DNA of 64,000 nt from Azolla caroliniana. Taxonomy: Eukaryota; Polypodiophyta. Location of the stretch: positions 6,944,001 through 7,008,000 of the forward strand of contig JBHGNT010000014.1 in assembly GCA_043228905.1 (NCBI GenBank). Direction: 5' to 3'. The notes under the pieces were generated by a model, which did no database searches, had not been told where the DNA came from, and saw only the letters and a list, made by a program, of their open reading frames with translations. Shown piece after piece: positions 19,922 to 29,356 of this stretch; within the stretch, counting starts at the first letter, position 1; every line of letters starts with the position of its first letter. Position numbers and translations under genes: made by a program.

Positions 19922-20380
19922 ATCGGTGACTCGGGTTGTACAAGACGCTAACACAGGGTGTCCCTTTGGAACACTTCACTAAAGGGGTGGTATGGTAAGG
20001 AATGTGCAGTCCGTGATACAGGACCGATCCTTCCCGGTTACTATCCGGAATGATTAACTTGATACATGCGTATGATAATCACATTAAGCACAAAACGGTA
20101 TTAACAAGATACACAATATGTAAAGACACAACACCTCTCTATTAATTATCTGTCATTCCTTACATTGTCTCCGGATCCTTTTATAGGTATCCGGCTAGGT
20201 TTCAAACTGGTGCCAACCGACAACCGGCTACGAACCGGTTCAGATCTGGATCGGCATACTGATTCTGGGTTCATCCGCCCGCTCTTATGATTATCATAAT
20301 TTAACTAATTACAACTCCCAAAAACCAGCTCCCCCTTTCATACTCTGGCCTAACTGGCCAATAGAAATTGGCAAAGCTTG
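19922..20380 (-). repeat. GAG-3-like LTR (outer end approximate)
   Basis: Aligns with the LTR at 7471-7922: same inner end next to the primer-like site, GTGTCCCTTTGGAACACTTCAC block, and TATAAAAGG at 20171-20194 framed by CCGGAT and ATCCGG. The outer end lies between about 20345 and 20400. Confidence 0.6.
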
Positions 20381-20655
20381 CACTATGCAAAAGGATCGAA
20401 ATGATCCGGAACTTGTTGAGTGGGCATGCTCAAAAGGATCTGGATTGGTATTCGGAATGAAGAACCAAATAAGTACCCGTATCAGTGTTCGGATATATCG
20501 GTATCCAGAACCTAGAGACGGATTGGAGAACCAGATTGTACTCTGGAATAGTGAGAATCGGTAGGCCATTGGAGCCTACGGTCCGAACCTAGTATGTAGG
20601 CATATTCCTTGGAGTTAGTCTTACTCGCTCGTATGAGCATTGAAGTACAAATTGT
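20381..20655. other. Unclassified sequence with a COP-B LTR scrap
   Basis: Most of this resembles nothing else in the window. Bases 20590-20650 (GGAGTTAGTC... GAGCATTGAAGTAC) match part of the COP-B LTR at 16510-16560. The copia RT fragment begins right after. Confidence 0.45.
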
Positions 20656-21401
20656 CGGAAGCCTTATGTACTTAACTATCACCAGACCCGACATTAGTTA
20701 TCCGGTCGGAGTGATTAGCGAATTCATGCAGAAGCGGACCGTGGAGCACCTTTAGTGCGCACACCGGATACTCCTGTATATTAGCAACAATAAAGATCGG
20801 GGACTGTTCTACGGACACGGTAAAACCATGGAGCTAGTTGGCTATACTATTGCCGACTGGGTAGGAGATGCAAGGGATCATCGATCTACTTCCGGATACA
20901 TTTTTTCGGTTGGTAATGCAGTTGTTGCGTGGAATAGCAAAAAGTAGCCGACTGTAGCTCTCTCAAGCATGGAGGCTAAGTATCAGGGTGCTACCATTGC
21001 CACCTGTGAAGCCATCTGGCTTCGGCGATTGTTGCAAGACCTCCAGATCGAGGTACTGACCCCGGTCCTAATGTATTGTGACAATGTAAGCAACATACAA
21101 CTCACTAAGAACCCTGTATTTCATGCTCGGACAAAGCACATAGAAGTAGATTATCACTTTGTGCATGAACGGGTCCTGAACGGTGAAGTTGAACTTTGGT
21201 ATGTTCACACAGATCAGCAGGTTGCTCACATCTTCACCAAGCCACTCGGATGGGACAAGTTGCATCACTTCTCGGGGATGCTCGGTCTACATCCTCTTGA
21301 CGTGTTGCACTTGAGGGGGAGAATGAATGCAGGGAATTGCACCAGACAAACAGTCGGAGAGAAGGGAACAAATGAAACAAGGGGCGACAAGAAGACGATG
21401 C
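20656..21401 (+). pseudogene. COP-B-like RT end and RNase H fragment
   Basis: Reads as the end of copia RT (G-S-L-M-Y-L-T-I-T-R-P-D-I-S-Y) and RNase H. The open part 20969-21320 has M-E-A-K-Y-Q-G-A, Y-C-D-N-V-S-N-I-Q, H-A-R-T-K-H-I-E-V and I-F-T-K-P-L-G. A TAG at 20753-20755 (after E-H-L) is at the same codon as the TAG at 54824-54826 in COP-B copy 2. A further TAG precedes RNase H (20947). The frame then runs into unrelated sequence. Confidence 0.85.
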
Positions 21402-21770
21402 TATGTGGACACGAACTCGCATGATGGTTCACAATATTTTGTGACCTTCATTGATGACTATAGCAGGAAGTTGTGGGCTTCTGTGCTCAAGACAAAGGAT
21501 CAAGTGTTATCCGTTTTCAAAGAGTTTGAAGCGAGGGCCAAGAGAGAAACCAGCAGAAAACTGAAGGCAGTACGAGCGGACAATGGCGGAGAGTACCGTG
21601 GATTGTTCGAGGAATATTGCCGAAATCAAGGAATCTGGTTGGAGTATACCATGCTGAAGACGCCAGAGCTTAATTGTTTGGCCAAGAGAATGAACCGGAC
21701 CGTAATGGAAAGGGTCCGAAGTATGCTTGCACTTGCTAAGTTACGAAAGATGTTCTGGCCGAGGCGCTGA
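21402..21770 (+). pseudogene. Copia integrase core, array unit 1
   Basis: Open frame with Y-F-V-T-F-I-D-D-Y-S-R-K-L-W, R-A-D-N-G-G-E-Y and N-R-T-V-M-E-R-V. The third catalytic residue is Lys rather than Glu (L-A-K-R-M-N-R). Closest to COP-A integrase, also with the 34-residue D-to-E spacing. The frame upstream of 21402 is a fusion with unrelated sequence. Confidence 0.85.
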
Positions 21771-22020
21771 TGACGGAAGCATATGTGATAAATCGATCAC
21801 CCTCAGTACCCTTGGACACAAGTTGCACTATTTTGAGCTTGATTCTCAACACACCCCCTCAAGCTCAACTTGGGTCAGTTCCTTTCTATTGATGTCCACT
21901 TCGGCAGGTATACGGTTCGGGGACAACCTCCTTCCGGAGGTGAAGAATGTACAACATGAGAAGTGCATTGATTGCTTGGCTGGTAAACAGAATTGAACAT
22001 CCTTCCGAACGAGGCCCCCG

Positions 22021-22383
22021 ATGAGGAAAAAAATGTGGGTTGAACTCGAGCATACAGACGTATGTTATGTGGACACGAAGTCGCATGATAGTTCACAGTA
22101 TTTTGTTACCTTCATTGATGACTATAGCAGGAAGTTGTGGGCTTCCATGCTCAAGATGAAGGATCAAGTGTTATCCGTCTTCAAAGTGTTTGAAGTGAGG
22201 GCCGAGAGAGAAACCAACCGAAAACTGAAGGCAGTACGAGCGGACAATGGCGGAGAGTACCGTGGATTGTTCGAGGAATATTGCCGAAATCAAGGAATCT
22301 GGTTGGAGTATACCATGCCGAAGACGCTAGAGCTTAATTGTCTGGCCAAGAGAATGAACCGGACCGTAATGGAAAGGGTGTGA
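22021..22383 (+). pseudogene. Copia integrase core, array unit 2
   Basis: 120 codons preceded by the pre-integrase piece C-L-A-G-K-Q-N and a stop at 21994. Same Glu-to-Lys change at the catalytic site (L-A-K-R-M-N-R), then a TGA at 22381. Confidence 0.85.
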
Positions 22384-22684
22384 AGTATGCTTGCACTTGT
22401 TAAGTTACGAAAGATGTTCTGGCTGAGGCGCTGATGACGGAAGCATATGTGATAAATCGATCCCCCTCAGTACCCTTGGACACAAGTTGCACTATTTTGA
22501 GCTTGATTCTCAACACACCCCCTCAAGCTCAACTTGGGTCGGTTCCTTTCGATTGATGTCCACTTCGGCAGGTATACGGTTCGGGGACAACCTCCTTCCG
22601 GAGGTGAAGAACGTACAACATGAGAAGTGTACTGATTGCTTGGCTAGTAAACAGAATTGAACATCCTTCCAAACGAGGCCCCCG

Positions 22685-23047
22685 ATGAGGAAAAAAATGT
22701 GGGTTGAACTCGAGCATACAGACGTATGCTATGTGGACACGAAGTCGCATGATGGTTCACAGTATTTTGTGACCTTCATTGATGACTATAGCAAGAAGTT
22801 GTGGGCTTCCATGCTCAAGACGAAGGATCAAGTGTTATACGTCTTCAAAGTGTTTGAAGCGAGGGCCGAGAGAGAAACCAACCGAAAACTGAAGGCAGTA
22901 CGAGTGGACAATGGCGGAGAGTACCGTCGATTATTCGAGGAATATTGCCGAAATCAAGAAATCTGGCTCGAGTATACCATGCCAAACACGCCAGATCTTA
23001 ATTTTCTGGCCAAGAGAATGAACCAGACCGTAATGGAAAGGGTCTGA
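22685..23047 (+). pseudogene. Copia integrase core, array unit 3
   Basis: 120 codons, again with Lys at the catalytic Glu position (L-A-K-R-M-N-Q), ending in TGA at 23045. It is followed by the normal downstream part of integrase. Confidence 0.85.
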
Positions 23048-23097
23048 AGTATGCTTGCACATGCTAAGTTACCGAATAGGTTCTGGCCGAGGCGCTA

Positions 23098-23760
23098 ATG
23101 ATGGTAGCATATGTGATAAATCGATCACCCTCAGTACCCTTGGACGCTGATATCCCACATTGGGTGTGGAGCGGCAAAGATGTTTCGTACCGACATCTGT
23201 GGGTGTTCCGATGTGTTGCCTATGTGCATGTCGCAAAAGACCAAGTGGGAAATTGGACCCGAAATCTCGGCCATGCATATTTCTCAGCTACGACAATGAT
23301 GAATTTGTCTATCGACTATGGCACTTAGCCGAGAAGAAAGTGATTAGGACCCGCACATTGTCCTAATGGAAGAAAAGAGAATAGTCGACTGGGAGATTGA
23401 GAATAACTCTCCAATTATGTAATCAAACCGAGTCGATGCTAGTTGGCCGAGTTAATACTTGGCAAAATCGAGAACTAACCGAATTCGAATCGGCTGAAGA
23501 ATTCAAAGAAGAACCGACTATGCTGAATGGAGGCCGAAGATATCCCCTAAGAGAAAGGAGGGTGCCCCGAAGATTTTCGGATGAAGAGCGTGTACTACTA
23601 ACCGATGAGGGGGAGCCGGAAAGCTTTGAAGAAGCGAAGGAAGATACCCACAGCCAAAAGTGGTTGAGTGCCATGAAAGAGGAGATGGATTCCTTGTATA
23701 AGAACCACACATATGAACTGACGGAACTACCAAGAGGAAAGAAGCCAGAGAAACCCGTGG
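23098..23760 (+). pseudogene. Copia integrase C-part and RT linker
   Basis: Continues unit 3: Y-V-I-N-R-S-P-S-V-P-L-D and K-D-V-S-Y-R-H-L, as in COP-A integrase, then frameshifts. From 23397 an open frame gives the linker before RT: R-Y-P-L-R-E-R-R, V-L-L-T-D-E-G-E-P-E-S-F-E-E-A and W-L-S-A-M-K-E-E-M-D-S-L. The copia homology stops at about 23760 without reaching the RT fingers. Confidence 0.85.
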
Positions 23761-23954
23761 AGGTAAGAGCAGCACACGTCGATGAGACGGATGTGGAAAA
23801 TGAGTTCTCGACCAGCCACTACATGAAGCCACATTGGGCAAGAGTGACAACGGAGACACCGGTCCGGATCAAGAACGTAAACGAACTAGTGGTGGCTTTG
23901 ATCTACCATGGGCTGGAAATTAACCTGATGTCCATGGACTTCTACAAGAAAGGG
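23761..23954 (+). pseudogene. GYP-1 protease-region fragment fused in frame to copia
   Basis: The open frame that began in copia sequence continues with residues typical of a gypsy protease region: V-R-A-A-H-V-D-E-T-D, then V-A-L-I-Y-H-G-L-E-I-N-L-M-S. The usual D-x-G is Y-H-G here, so a catalytic Asp is replaced. It is cut at 23955 by the COP-C LTR. It probably belongs to the GYP-1 element that resumes at 28200. Confidence 0.6.
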
Positions 23955-24171
23955 TGTAAAGAATCGATGGTGATTCTTCCGCAACGGAAGAGATGTGTGT
24001 TATGTGCGTATATGTGTGAGAGAAAAAGAGTGCAAAGAAAAGAGAACTCAAGATAAATAAATGAGAGGAAAATAAAATACTCAAGAAGAAGGTGTATATT
24101 TCATAACTAGAAGAAGATTTACAAAATGTAGCATAACAAGGAGTCACAACCGACTTAGTATGAAGTATGAG

Positions 24172-24198
24172 GAGGGTGCTTTATATATAGTAACCCTC
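24172..24198 (-). promoter_or_regulatory. TATA box between inverted arms, COP-C copy 1
   Basis: GAGGGT (24172-24177) and ACCCTC (24193-24198) flank TATATATA on the element strand. The equivalent in copy 3 has 7-bp arms and in copy 2 has 9-bp arms of different sequence. Confidence 0.7.
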
Positions 24199-24280
24199 TC
24201 TCTTCATTAACCAACTACGACAACCACTCTCTCTTGGGAATGTGAAGACTTATAGTCATGGGGAATATGTAACTCATTAG

Positions 24281-24315
24281 TTATGTGTCATAGAATCATA
24301 TTCTATGACACATAA
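24281..24315. promoter_or_regulatory. Long palindrome in COP-C U3
   Basis: Two perfect 16-base arms (TTATGTGTCATAGAAT and its complement) separated by CAT. Copy 3 keeps 15-base arms at 63159-63191, and copy 2 keeps 10-base arms at 44334-44364. A likely dimer-binding enhancer or RNA hairpin. Confidence 0.75.
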
Positions 24316-24533
24316 TTAATGTGTAGAGAGTAGTGGTGTGACTCTTGACCTTTGAGTAATCATAGATTCTCAAAAGGTGTGTTCACAAGTTGCACTATGT
24401 TGAGCTTGATTCTCAACACACGCCCTCAAGCTCAACTCGGCTCAGTTCCTTTCGATTGATGTCCACTTCGGCAGGTATCCGGTTCAGACGATCTCTAGTG
24501 TCCGCTTCGGTTCATACCCAGTTCAGACGGTAT

Positions 24534-24902
24534 CTAGTTCTCTCTTGTACTCCTCTTGAAGCTTGGCAAGTTAGGGATCGTCAATCCAAGGTCTGACATG
24601 AATTGCCAAAGCTTCTTGGCTCCTAGGGGCTTAGTGAAGATGTCAGTTGTCTGAAGATTCCTATTCATGTCTAGAAGATCAACATCTCTGGCCTGAACAA
24701 GCTCTTGAATGAAGTGGTAGTGCACTTCGATATGCTTTGTGTGTGCATGGAACACCGTGTTCCAAGCCAGATATATACTGCTCATGTTGTCGCAGTAAAT
24801 GGGAGTCAGATCCTTGATGGGAATGCCCAAATCCTTCAAAATCCTCTCGAACCATACGACTTCACATGCAGCTACGGTTGCGCCCATGTATTCGGCCTCC
24901 AT
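24534..24902 (-). pseudogene. COP-C RNase H
   Basis: 122 open codons with M-E-A-E-Y-M-G-A, Y-C-D-N-M-S-S-I-Y, H-A-H-T-K-H-I-E-V-H-Y-H-F-I and I-F-T-K-P-L-G, the end of copia pol. It is separated from RT by a stop near 25013. RNase H would remove RNA from the RNA/DNA hybrid during reverse transcription. Confidence 0.88.
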
Positions 24903-25010
24903 ACACGAAAGTTCGATGGTAGGCTGCTTCTTACTACTCCAAGATATTACTCCGCTACCGAGTGAGAAGACAAATCTGGAGGTCGATCCTCGATTGGCTT
25001 TGTAGCCAGC

Positions 25011-25841
25011 CTAGTCGGCATCCATGTACCCTTCGAGTTGAATGGGTGTGGCCAATGTGTAGAGAATGTCGTAATCCATTGTTCCTCTCACGTATCCTAA
25101 CACTTGCTTAGCGCAATCGAAATGGATATCTCCCGGAGTTTTCATGAATTGGCTAAGGACGCCGATTGTATAGCTAAGGTCGGGTCGAGTGATCGTGAGG
25201 TAGATCAGACTCTCAATTAGTTGATGATATTGAGTCGGCTCGCACTCGTCTATGCCGGAGTCAGCATTTAGTTTGAGGTTTCGATCGAGAGGCGTTGCCA
25301 TGGATTTACACTCTGTCATCCCGAATTTGTATAACAAGTTGAGAATGTAGTGTCGTTGAGAGATCATAATACCGGCTGAAATCCGAATTACTTCGATGCC
25401 TAGAAAGTAATGAAGCTCCTTCATGTCCGCCATCTCGAATTTGTTGGAGAGGAGGGACTTCACCTTGTTGATGTAAACTAAATGCTCACCTCCAATAACC
25501 AGATCATCCACGTATAGGATGATGACAATCAAGCTTCTAGATTTGTTTCGTACGTAGAGGAAGTTGTCGGATTTCGACATTCTAAAGCCGATTTGATGAA
25601 GATATTGCGTAATTTTCGAATGTCAAGCATGCGGTGCTTGCTTGAGGCCATAGAGTGGCTTTTTCAGTCGGCACACGACTTTCGGATGAATGCGCGATTC
25701 GAAGCCGGGAGGTTGTACCATGCTCACCTCCTCTTCTAATTCGCCTTGGAGGAAAGCGTTCTTAATGTCCATCTGGTGGAAGTGCCACCCTTTTGCCACT
25801 ACGAGTGCAATTATGGTCCGCACAATCGTCATCTTTGCCAC
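25011..25841 (-). pseudogene. COP-C reverse transcriptase
   Basis: Two open pieces on the minus strand. 25841-25623 holds the fingers (F-H-Q-M-D-I-K-N-A-F-L-Q-G and C-R-L-K-K-P-L-Y-G-L-K-Q-A). 25580-25011 holds the palm with intact I-L-Y-V-D-D-L-V (YVDD codons at 25503-25514), F-L-G-I-E-V and L-T-I-T-R-P-D-L-S-Y. A stop near 25622 separates them and further frame breaks lie upstream to 26067. The active-site aspartates remain, but the enzyme cannot be made as one chain. Confidence 0.88.
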
Positions 25842-26067
25842 CGAGGCAATGTCTCTTCATAGCTGACTCCATGCATCTAAACGTATCCTTTCACTACGAG
25901 TCGAGCTTTGTAGCGGTTGACGGAGCCGTTGGCATTATGCTTCACCTTGTAGATCCATCTGCAACCGATCGCCTTCTTATGCGGTGAGTGAGGAACGAGA
26001 TCTCATGTTTTAGTCTTGCAAAGTGCCCGCATCTGCTCGTTCATTGCTTCGACCCATCAAAGGTCCT

Positions 26068-27452
26068 TCACAGCTTCGGAAAAGGTTTTCGTACTGTTGC
26101 TACCTTCATCATAAAGACATAATGGTACGCCATATAATCGTTGTAGCCGAATCGGCTTACGGGGTTCTTTACAGGGGTGGATCGGCAGAGCTTCTCATTT
26201 ACGGATACTAAGGTTTTCTTCGCTCCATTTGTCCAGATGTCAAGGCCGTCAAACTCACTATCAAGGGAGTGAGTTGATTCGGTGCCGTCGAAGTGATCAT
26301 TTTCATACTCCGGCATTTTCGCCTTCCCTTTGTCCAACTTCAGACTCGGCTGAGATGTGCTTTGATCGCTTGGAGGCTCTTGTGGTCCACTAAGCCTTGT
26401 CATAATCGGGCTTTCTTTGAACATGCGTCTAAGCCGATCTTCGGCTTCAATCTCTATTTCGGCGGATTCCGGGTCAAGCAGAATCGGAGTTGAAGTTGTA
26501 TCTAGTGCATACCAGGATGCGGACTCATCAAAAACCACGTCTCGACTTACTCGAGATTTTCGAGTTGAGGGGTTATAGCACTTGTACCCCTTTTGCTCCA
26601 GTGAGTATCCTATGAGGATGCATTTCTCTGACTTCGGGTCTAGCTTTTGTCGCTTCTCCTCGGTGATGTGCACATACGCAAGGAGCCGAATATCCGAACA
26701 TGTGATAGGGTCCGACTTCTTTCCGAAAAACTTTTCGTGCGGAGTAAGTTCGTGCACACCCGATGTTGTAAACCGATTCATGAGGTATATGGCCGTGTTA
26801 GCCTCTTCTGCCCAGTACGACTTCGGCACGTGCTTTTCGATCATCATAACCCATGCTACATCGAGGATGTGCCGATTCTTTAAGTCGGCCACTCGGTTTT
26901 GTTGTGGTGTATGTCGACACGAAAACTCTCGCCGAATTGCTTTTTTTCGTAGATATGCCGTAAACTCATCCGAGAAATATTCCTTGCCTCCATCTGATCG
27001 AAGGCATCGTACATGTCGGCACGTGGCTTTCTTGACTTCATTCTTAAAATTTTGGAACTGTTCGAACACTTTTGCCGCATGGGGTAGATCCAGGTGTGCC
27101 TGGAGAAGTCATCGATGAAGGTCACGTAGTATTGGCATCCGCCGAATGTAACCTTCTGAGCCGGACCCCATACATTGGAATGAATTACGTCAAGTACGCC
27201 TTTGCTCACGTTCTGCTCCTTCAGAAATGTGTGCCGATGTTGCTTGCCGAATTGGCAAGCGGCACACACGCCTTCAATCTCTTTCTCCATGAATGTTGGG
27301 AGCTCAATGACGACTCCTTTCAATTGCATTGCCATGAGCTTTTGGAGATTGATGTGGCCAATCCACTTGTGCCATAACTCTATGTCGGAATCGGCTTTCG
27401 AGCCCTTTGTGAACATGGCATATTTCATCACGTGCGAGTTGAGAATAAACAT
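26068..27452 (-). pseudogene. COP-C GAG-pre-integrase and integrase, frameshifted
   Basis: The open piece 27452-26880 carries the zinc site (L-W-H-K-W-I-G-H, C-A-A-C-Q-F-G-K-Q-H) and Y-V-T-F-I-D-D-F-S-R-H-T-W. A frameshift near 27070 leads into 27069-26068, with C-L-R-S-D-G-G-K-E-Y, the C-terminal part and the acidic linker to RT. Two catalytic residues are altered: the first Asp reads Asn (H-S-N-V-W-G-P) and the Glu reads Asp (V-A-D-L-K-N-R). Confidence 0.87.
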
Positions 27453-28200
27453 TCGGCCCTATCTTTGTCCGCGAGCAATGAGTCGGCTCTCTTTTTCGAT
27501 GAAGCAACTGCCCTGATTAAATCGTACTTCTATCCCTTGCTCAACAATTTGGTTGACGGAGACCAAATTCTTCGTAATGGTTGGTACATGCAAGACATTT
27601 TTGATAAAAATTTGGTTACCTTCTTTGCCGAATGGGACATTGCCGATGTGTCGAATAAGATGCGTAGTGTCGTCTCTAGTTTCGACATAGCCGGGTCATT
27701 CAGGCTCTCGAAATTCTCGGAACCATTCTTGATGAGACGTCATATGGTTCGAGGCACCGGAGTCAACGAACCATACGTATTCCGGACCGGAGGCACTAGT
27801 TGAAGTAGAAACTGACATAGAATTTTCTCTATGTCTCATCACGAACATTCCACCACGATCGTCATAGTCAGAGTTGGTGGCGTAATTGGTGAGTGGTCAC
27901 TTAGTGGAAGTCGACTCACGTATCTTCTTACGGCACTCTTCTTCATGGTTACCGATTTTTCCTCGATATCCGCATTCGACCGAGTTTTGTCGGCTTGGAC
28001 TGGAATGGAAGCTCCCCCTTCTTCCAAAGGTTCCTCAATGGCCTCCGTCTTGTTGTCGTACTTGAGAGTGGTTTTCGTAAATCGGGCCTCGTCCGCCTCG
28101 TCCTTGGCTGAATCGGCCTCTTCTTGCACGGTCACGTCCTCTTCCTCCATCCCAATGTGTGTAGAGCATAACCGCTAATGGAGGTTGTACCATAACCGAC
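27453..28200 (-). pseudogene. COP-C gag C-terminus and protease, degenerate
   Basis: From right to left: an Arg/Gly-rich gag tail near 28130 with R-G-R-F-S-Q-G-R-G-G-R-G, a knuckle with one Cys lost, then the protease F-V-D-S-G-A-S-N-H-M near 27770 and V-L-H-V-P-T-I-T-K-N-L-V near 27580. Several stops. The same order is seen in COP-B, its closest relative here. Confidence 0.75.
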
Positions 28201-28204
28201 ATTT

Positions 28205-28740
28205 GCGGCCAGGAGAAGAGGTAGGTCGAAGGACGCTTGAGGGCATGCGGCACCTTGGGCCCCAATGATGAGGTTGGTAGCACCGTGGAGGCGGTCTCAT
28301 TCGACGAAACCCCTGGAGAAATTGCAAGGGTAGCCGAAGAGGATCTGCGCGAAGAACGAATGATTGCGATCAATTCAATGGAGATGTAGGAAGTCATCGC
28401 GAATTTTGGGAGGATGTTCGGGTCGGATCAAACTACTTGAGTTGACACCAAGTACAAGACTGTGGATCAAAAGGTGAGGCTAGTCGCAGCTCCCTTGCTG
28501 GAGGACAGTTGGGAGTGAATGAAAGGGCTCGCTATCGACCTAAGTTTACGAAATTCGGCATGCATAGGAAACTGGTTCACCAACGAGATGTTTTGGAAGC
28601 TCAAGATCGGTGGGGCTGGCTTCCTAGTGCCCGCGGAGGAGGTCCGTTTTCACAGGATGCTCAGAAGGCACGGGAAACCCTTTGCATTCTCGCCGGGGGA
28701 AATTGGTTGTGTAGACCCAACTATCGTTGTACTACACGTG
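28205..28740 (+). pseudogene. GYP-1 protease-RT linker
   Basis: Reads across frames as the region before RT: D-E-T-P-G-E-I-A-R-V-A-E-E-D, K-Y-K-T-V-D-Q-K-V-R, then F-A-F-S-P-G-E-I-G-C-V-D-P near 28690. At least three stops. Typical for the gypsy lineage to which the following RT belongs. Confidence 0.65.
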
Positions 28741-29356
28741 TCTTTGGAGTCTTAAACCGATTCCGGTGCCGAGGGCTCACATCCCGAAGCTAATGGAGCT
28801 ACTCAAACAGAAAGTGGAGATGGGCATCCTCGAGCCATCGAGCGCCCCATACTCAAATCGGTGGTTTACGGTGCCGAAGAAGAACGACACACTGCGCTTC
28901 ATCCAGGACCTGCAGCCAGTCAACAAGGTAACCATTCGAAATGCAGGAATCGGGCCAGCTATTGATGACTTTTCGGAGGCCTTCTCCGGAAGGTCGATCT
29001 ACTTGATTGGGGATTTGTACTCGAGGTACGACCAATTCCAGATAGTCGTGGAGACCAAGGACATCACAACGATACGATACCCTCTTGGCCTAGTTCGGAT
29101 GTGTTCCCCGCCGCAAGGAGGGACCAATTCAGTGGCACAGATGGTGAACACAATGAACAAGGTTTTGTGGGACTGCATCCTGGACATTACCATGCCATTC
29201 TTGGATGACATCTCGATCAAGGGAGGTCCGGTGGAAGCGAAGGATGAATTGATTAGGCCGGACGGATGCCGGAAGTTCGTCACGGGTCACATCTCCGACT
29301 GCAAGAAGATACTTCAAAGGCTTGAGGGCACTCGATTTACGTTCTCTGGGGAGTAG
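28727..29356 (+). pseudogene. GYP-1 reverse transcriptase (FLDD active site)
   Basis: 209 open codons: K-P-I-P-V-P-R-A-H-I-P-K-L, W-F-T-V-P-K-K-N-D-T-L-R-F, then I-R-N-A-G-I-G-P, I-G-D-L-Y-S-R-Y-D-Q-F-Q and the catalytic box M-P-F-L-D-D-I-S (codons 29198-29209). FLDD replaces the usual YxDD. The frame ends in TAG at 29354, and related sequence (F-S-G-E, S-A-F-G) continues after it. I recognise the lineage as unlike the common angiosperm gypsy clades, from memory only. Confidence 0.85.

Larger units (their letters stand above)
21402..23143 (+). repeat. Tandem array, 664-bp unit, about 2.6 copies
   Basis: Units start at 21402, 22066 and 22730 (both offsets exactly 664). Each holds a COP-A-like integrase core (about 420 bp), a scrap of COP-C LTR start (TTGAGCTTGATTCTCAACAC) and a GAG-pre-integrase piece with C-L-A-G/S-K-Q-N. 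The third unit breaks off at about 23143 and continues into the natural downstream integrase. Confidence 0.93.
23955..24418 (-). repeat. COP-C copy 1, 3' LTR (464 bp)
   Basis: Element strand: starts TGTTGAG-n7-CTCAACA at 24418, ends CTTTACA at 23955. Contains a 35-bp perfect palindrome (24281-24315) and a TATA box between short inverted arms (24172-24198). Matches the LTR at 63055-63522 throughout. Confidence 0.92.
23955..28200 (-). mobile_element. COP-C copy 1 (Ty1/copia), minus strand, 5' end lost
   Basis: 3' LTR at 23955-24418, then RNase H, RT, integrase, protease and gag C-terminus up to about 28200. The 5' LTR and most of gag are missing, and GYP-1 sequence takes over. It appears to have inserted into GYP-1 (protease to the left, later pol to the right), with later deletion at its 5' end. 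Confidence 0.85.

Noticed and set aside
21402-23143. CRISPR-like or satellite centromere array
   Set aside because: Units are 664 bp of integrase and LTR sequence with under three copies; not a CRISPR, and too short to call a centromeric satellite.
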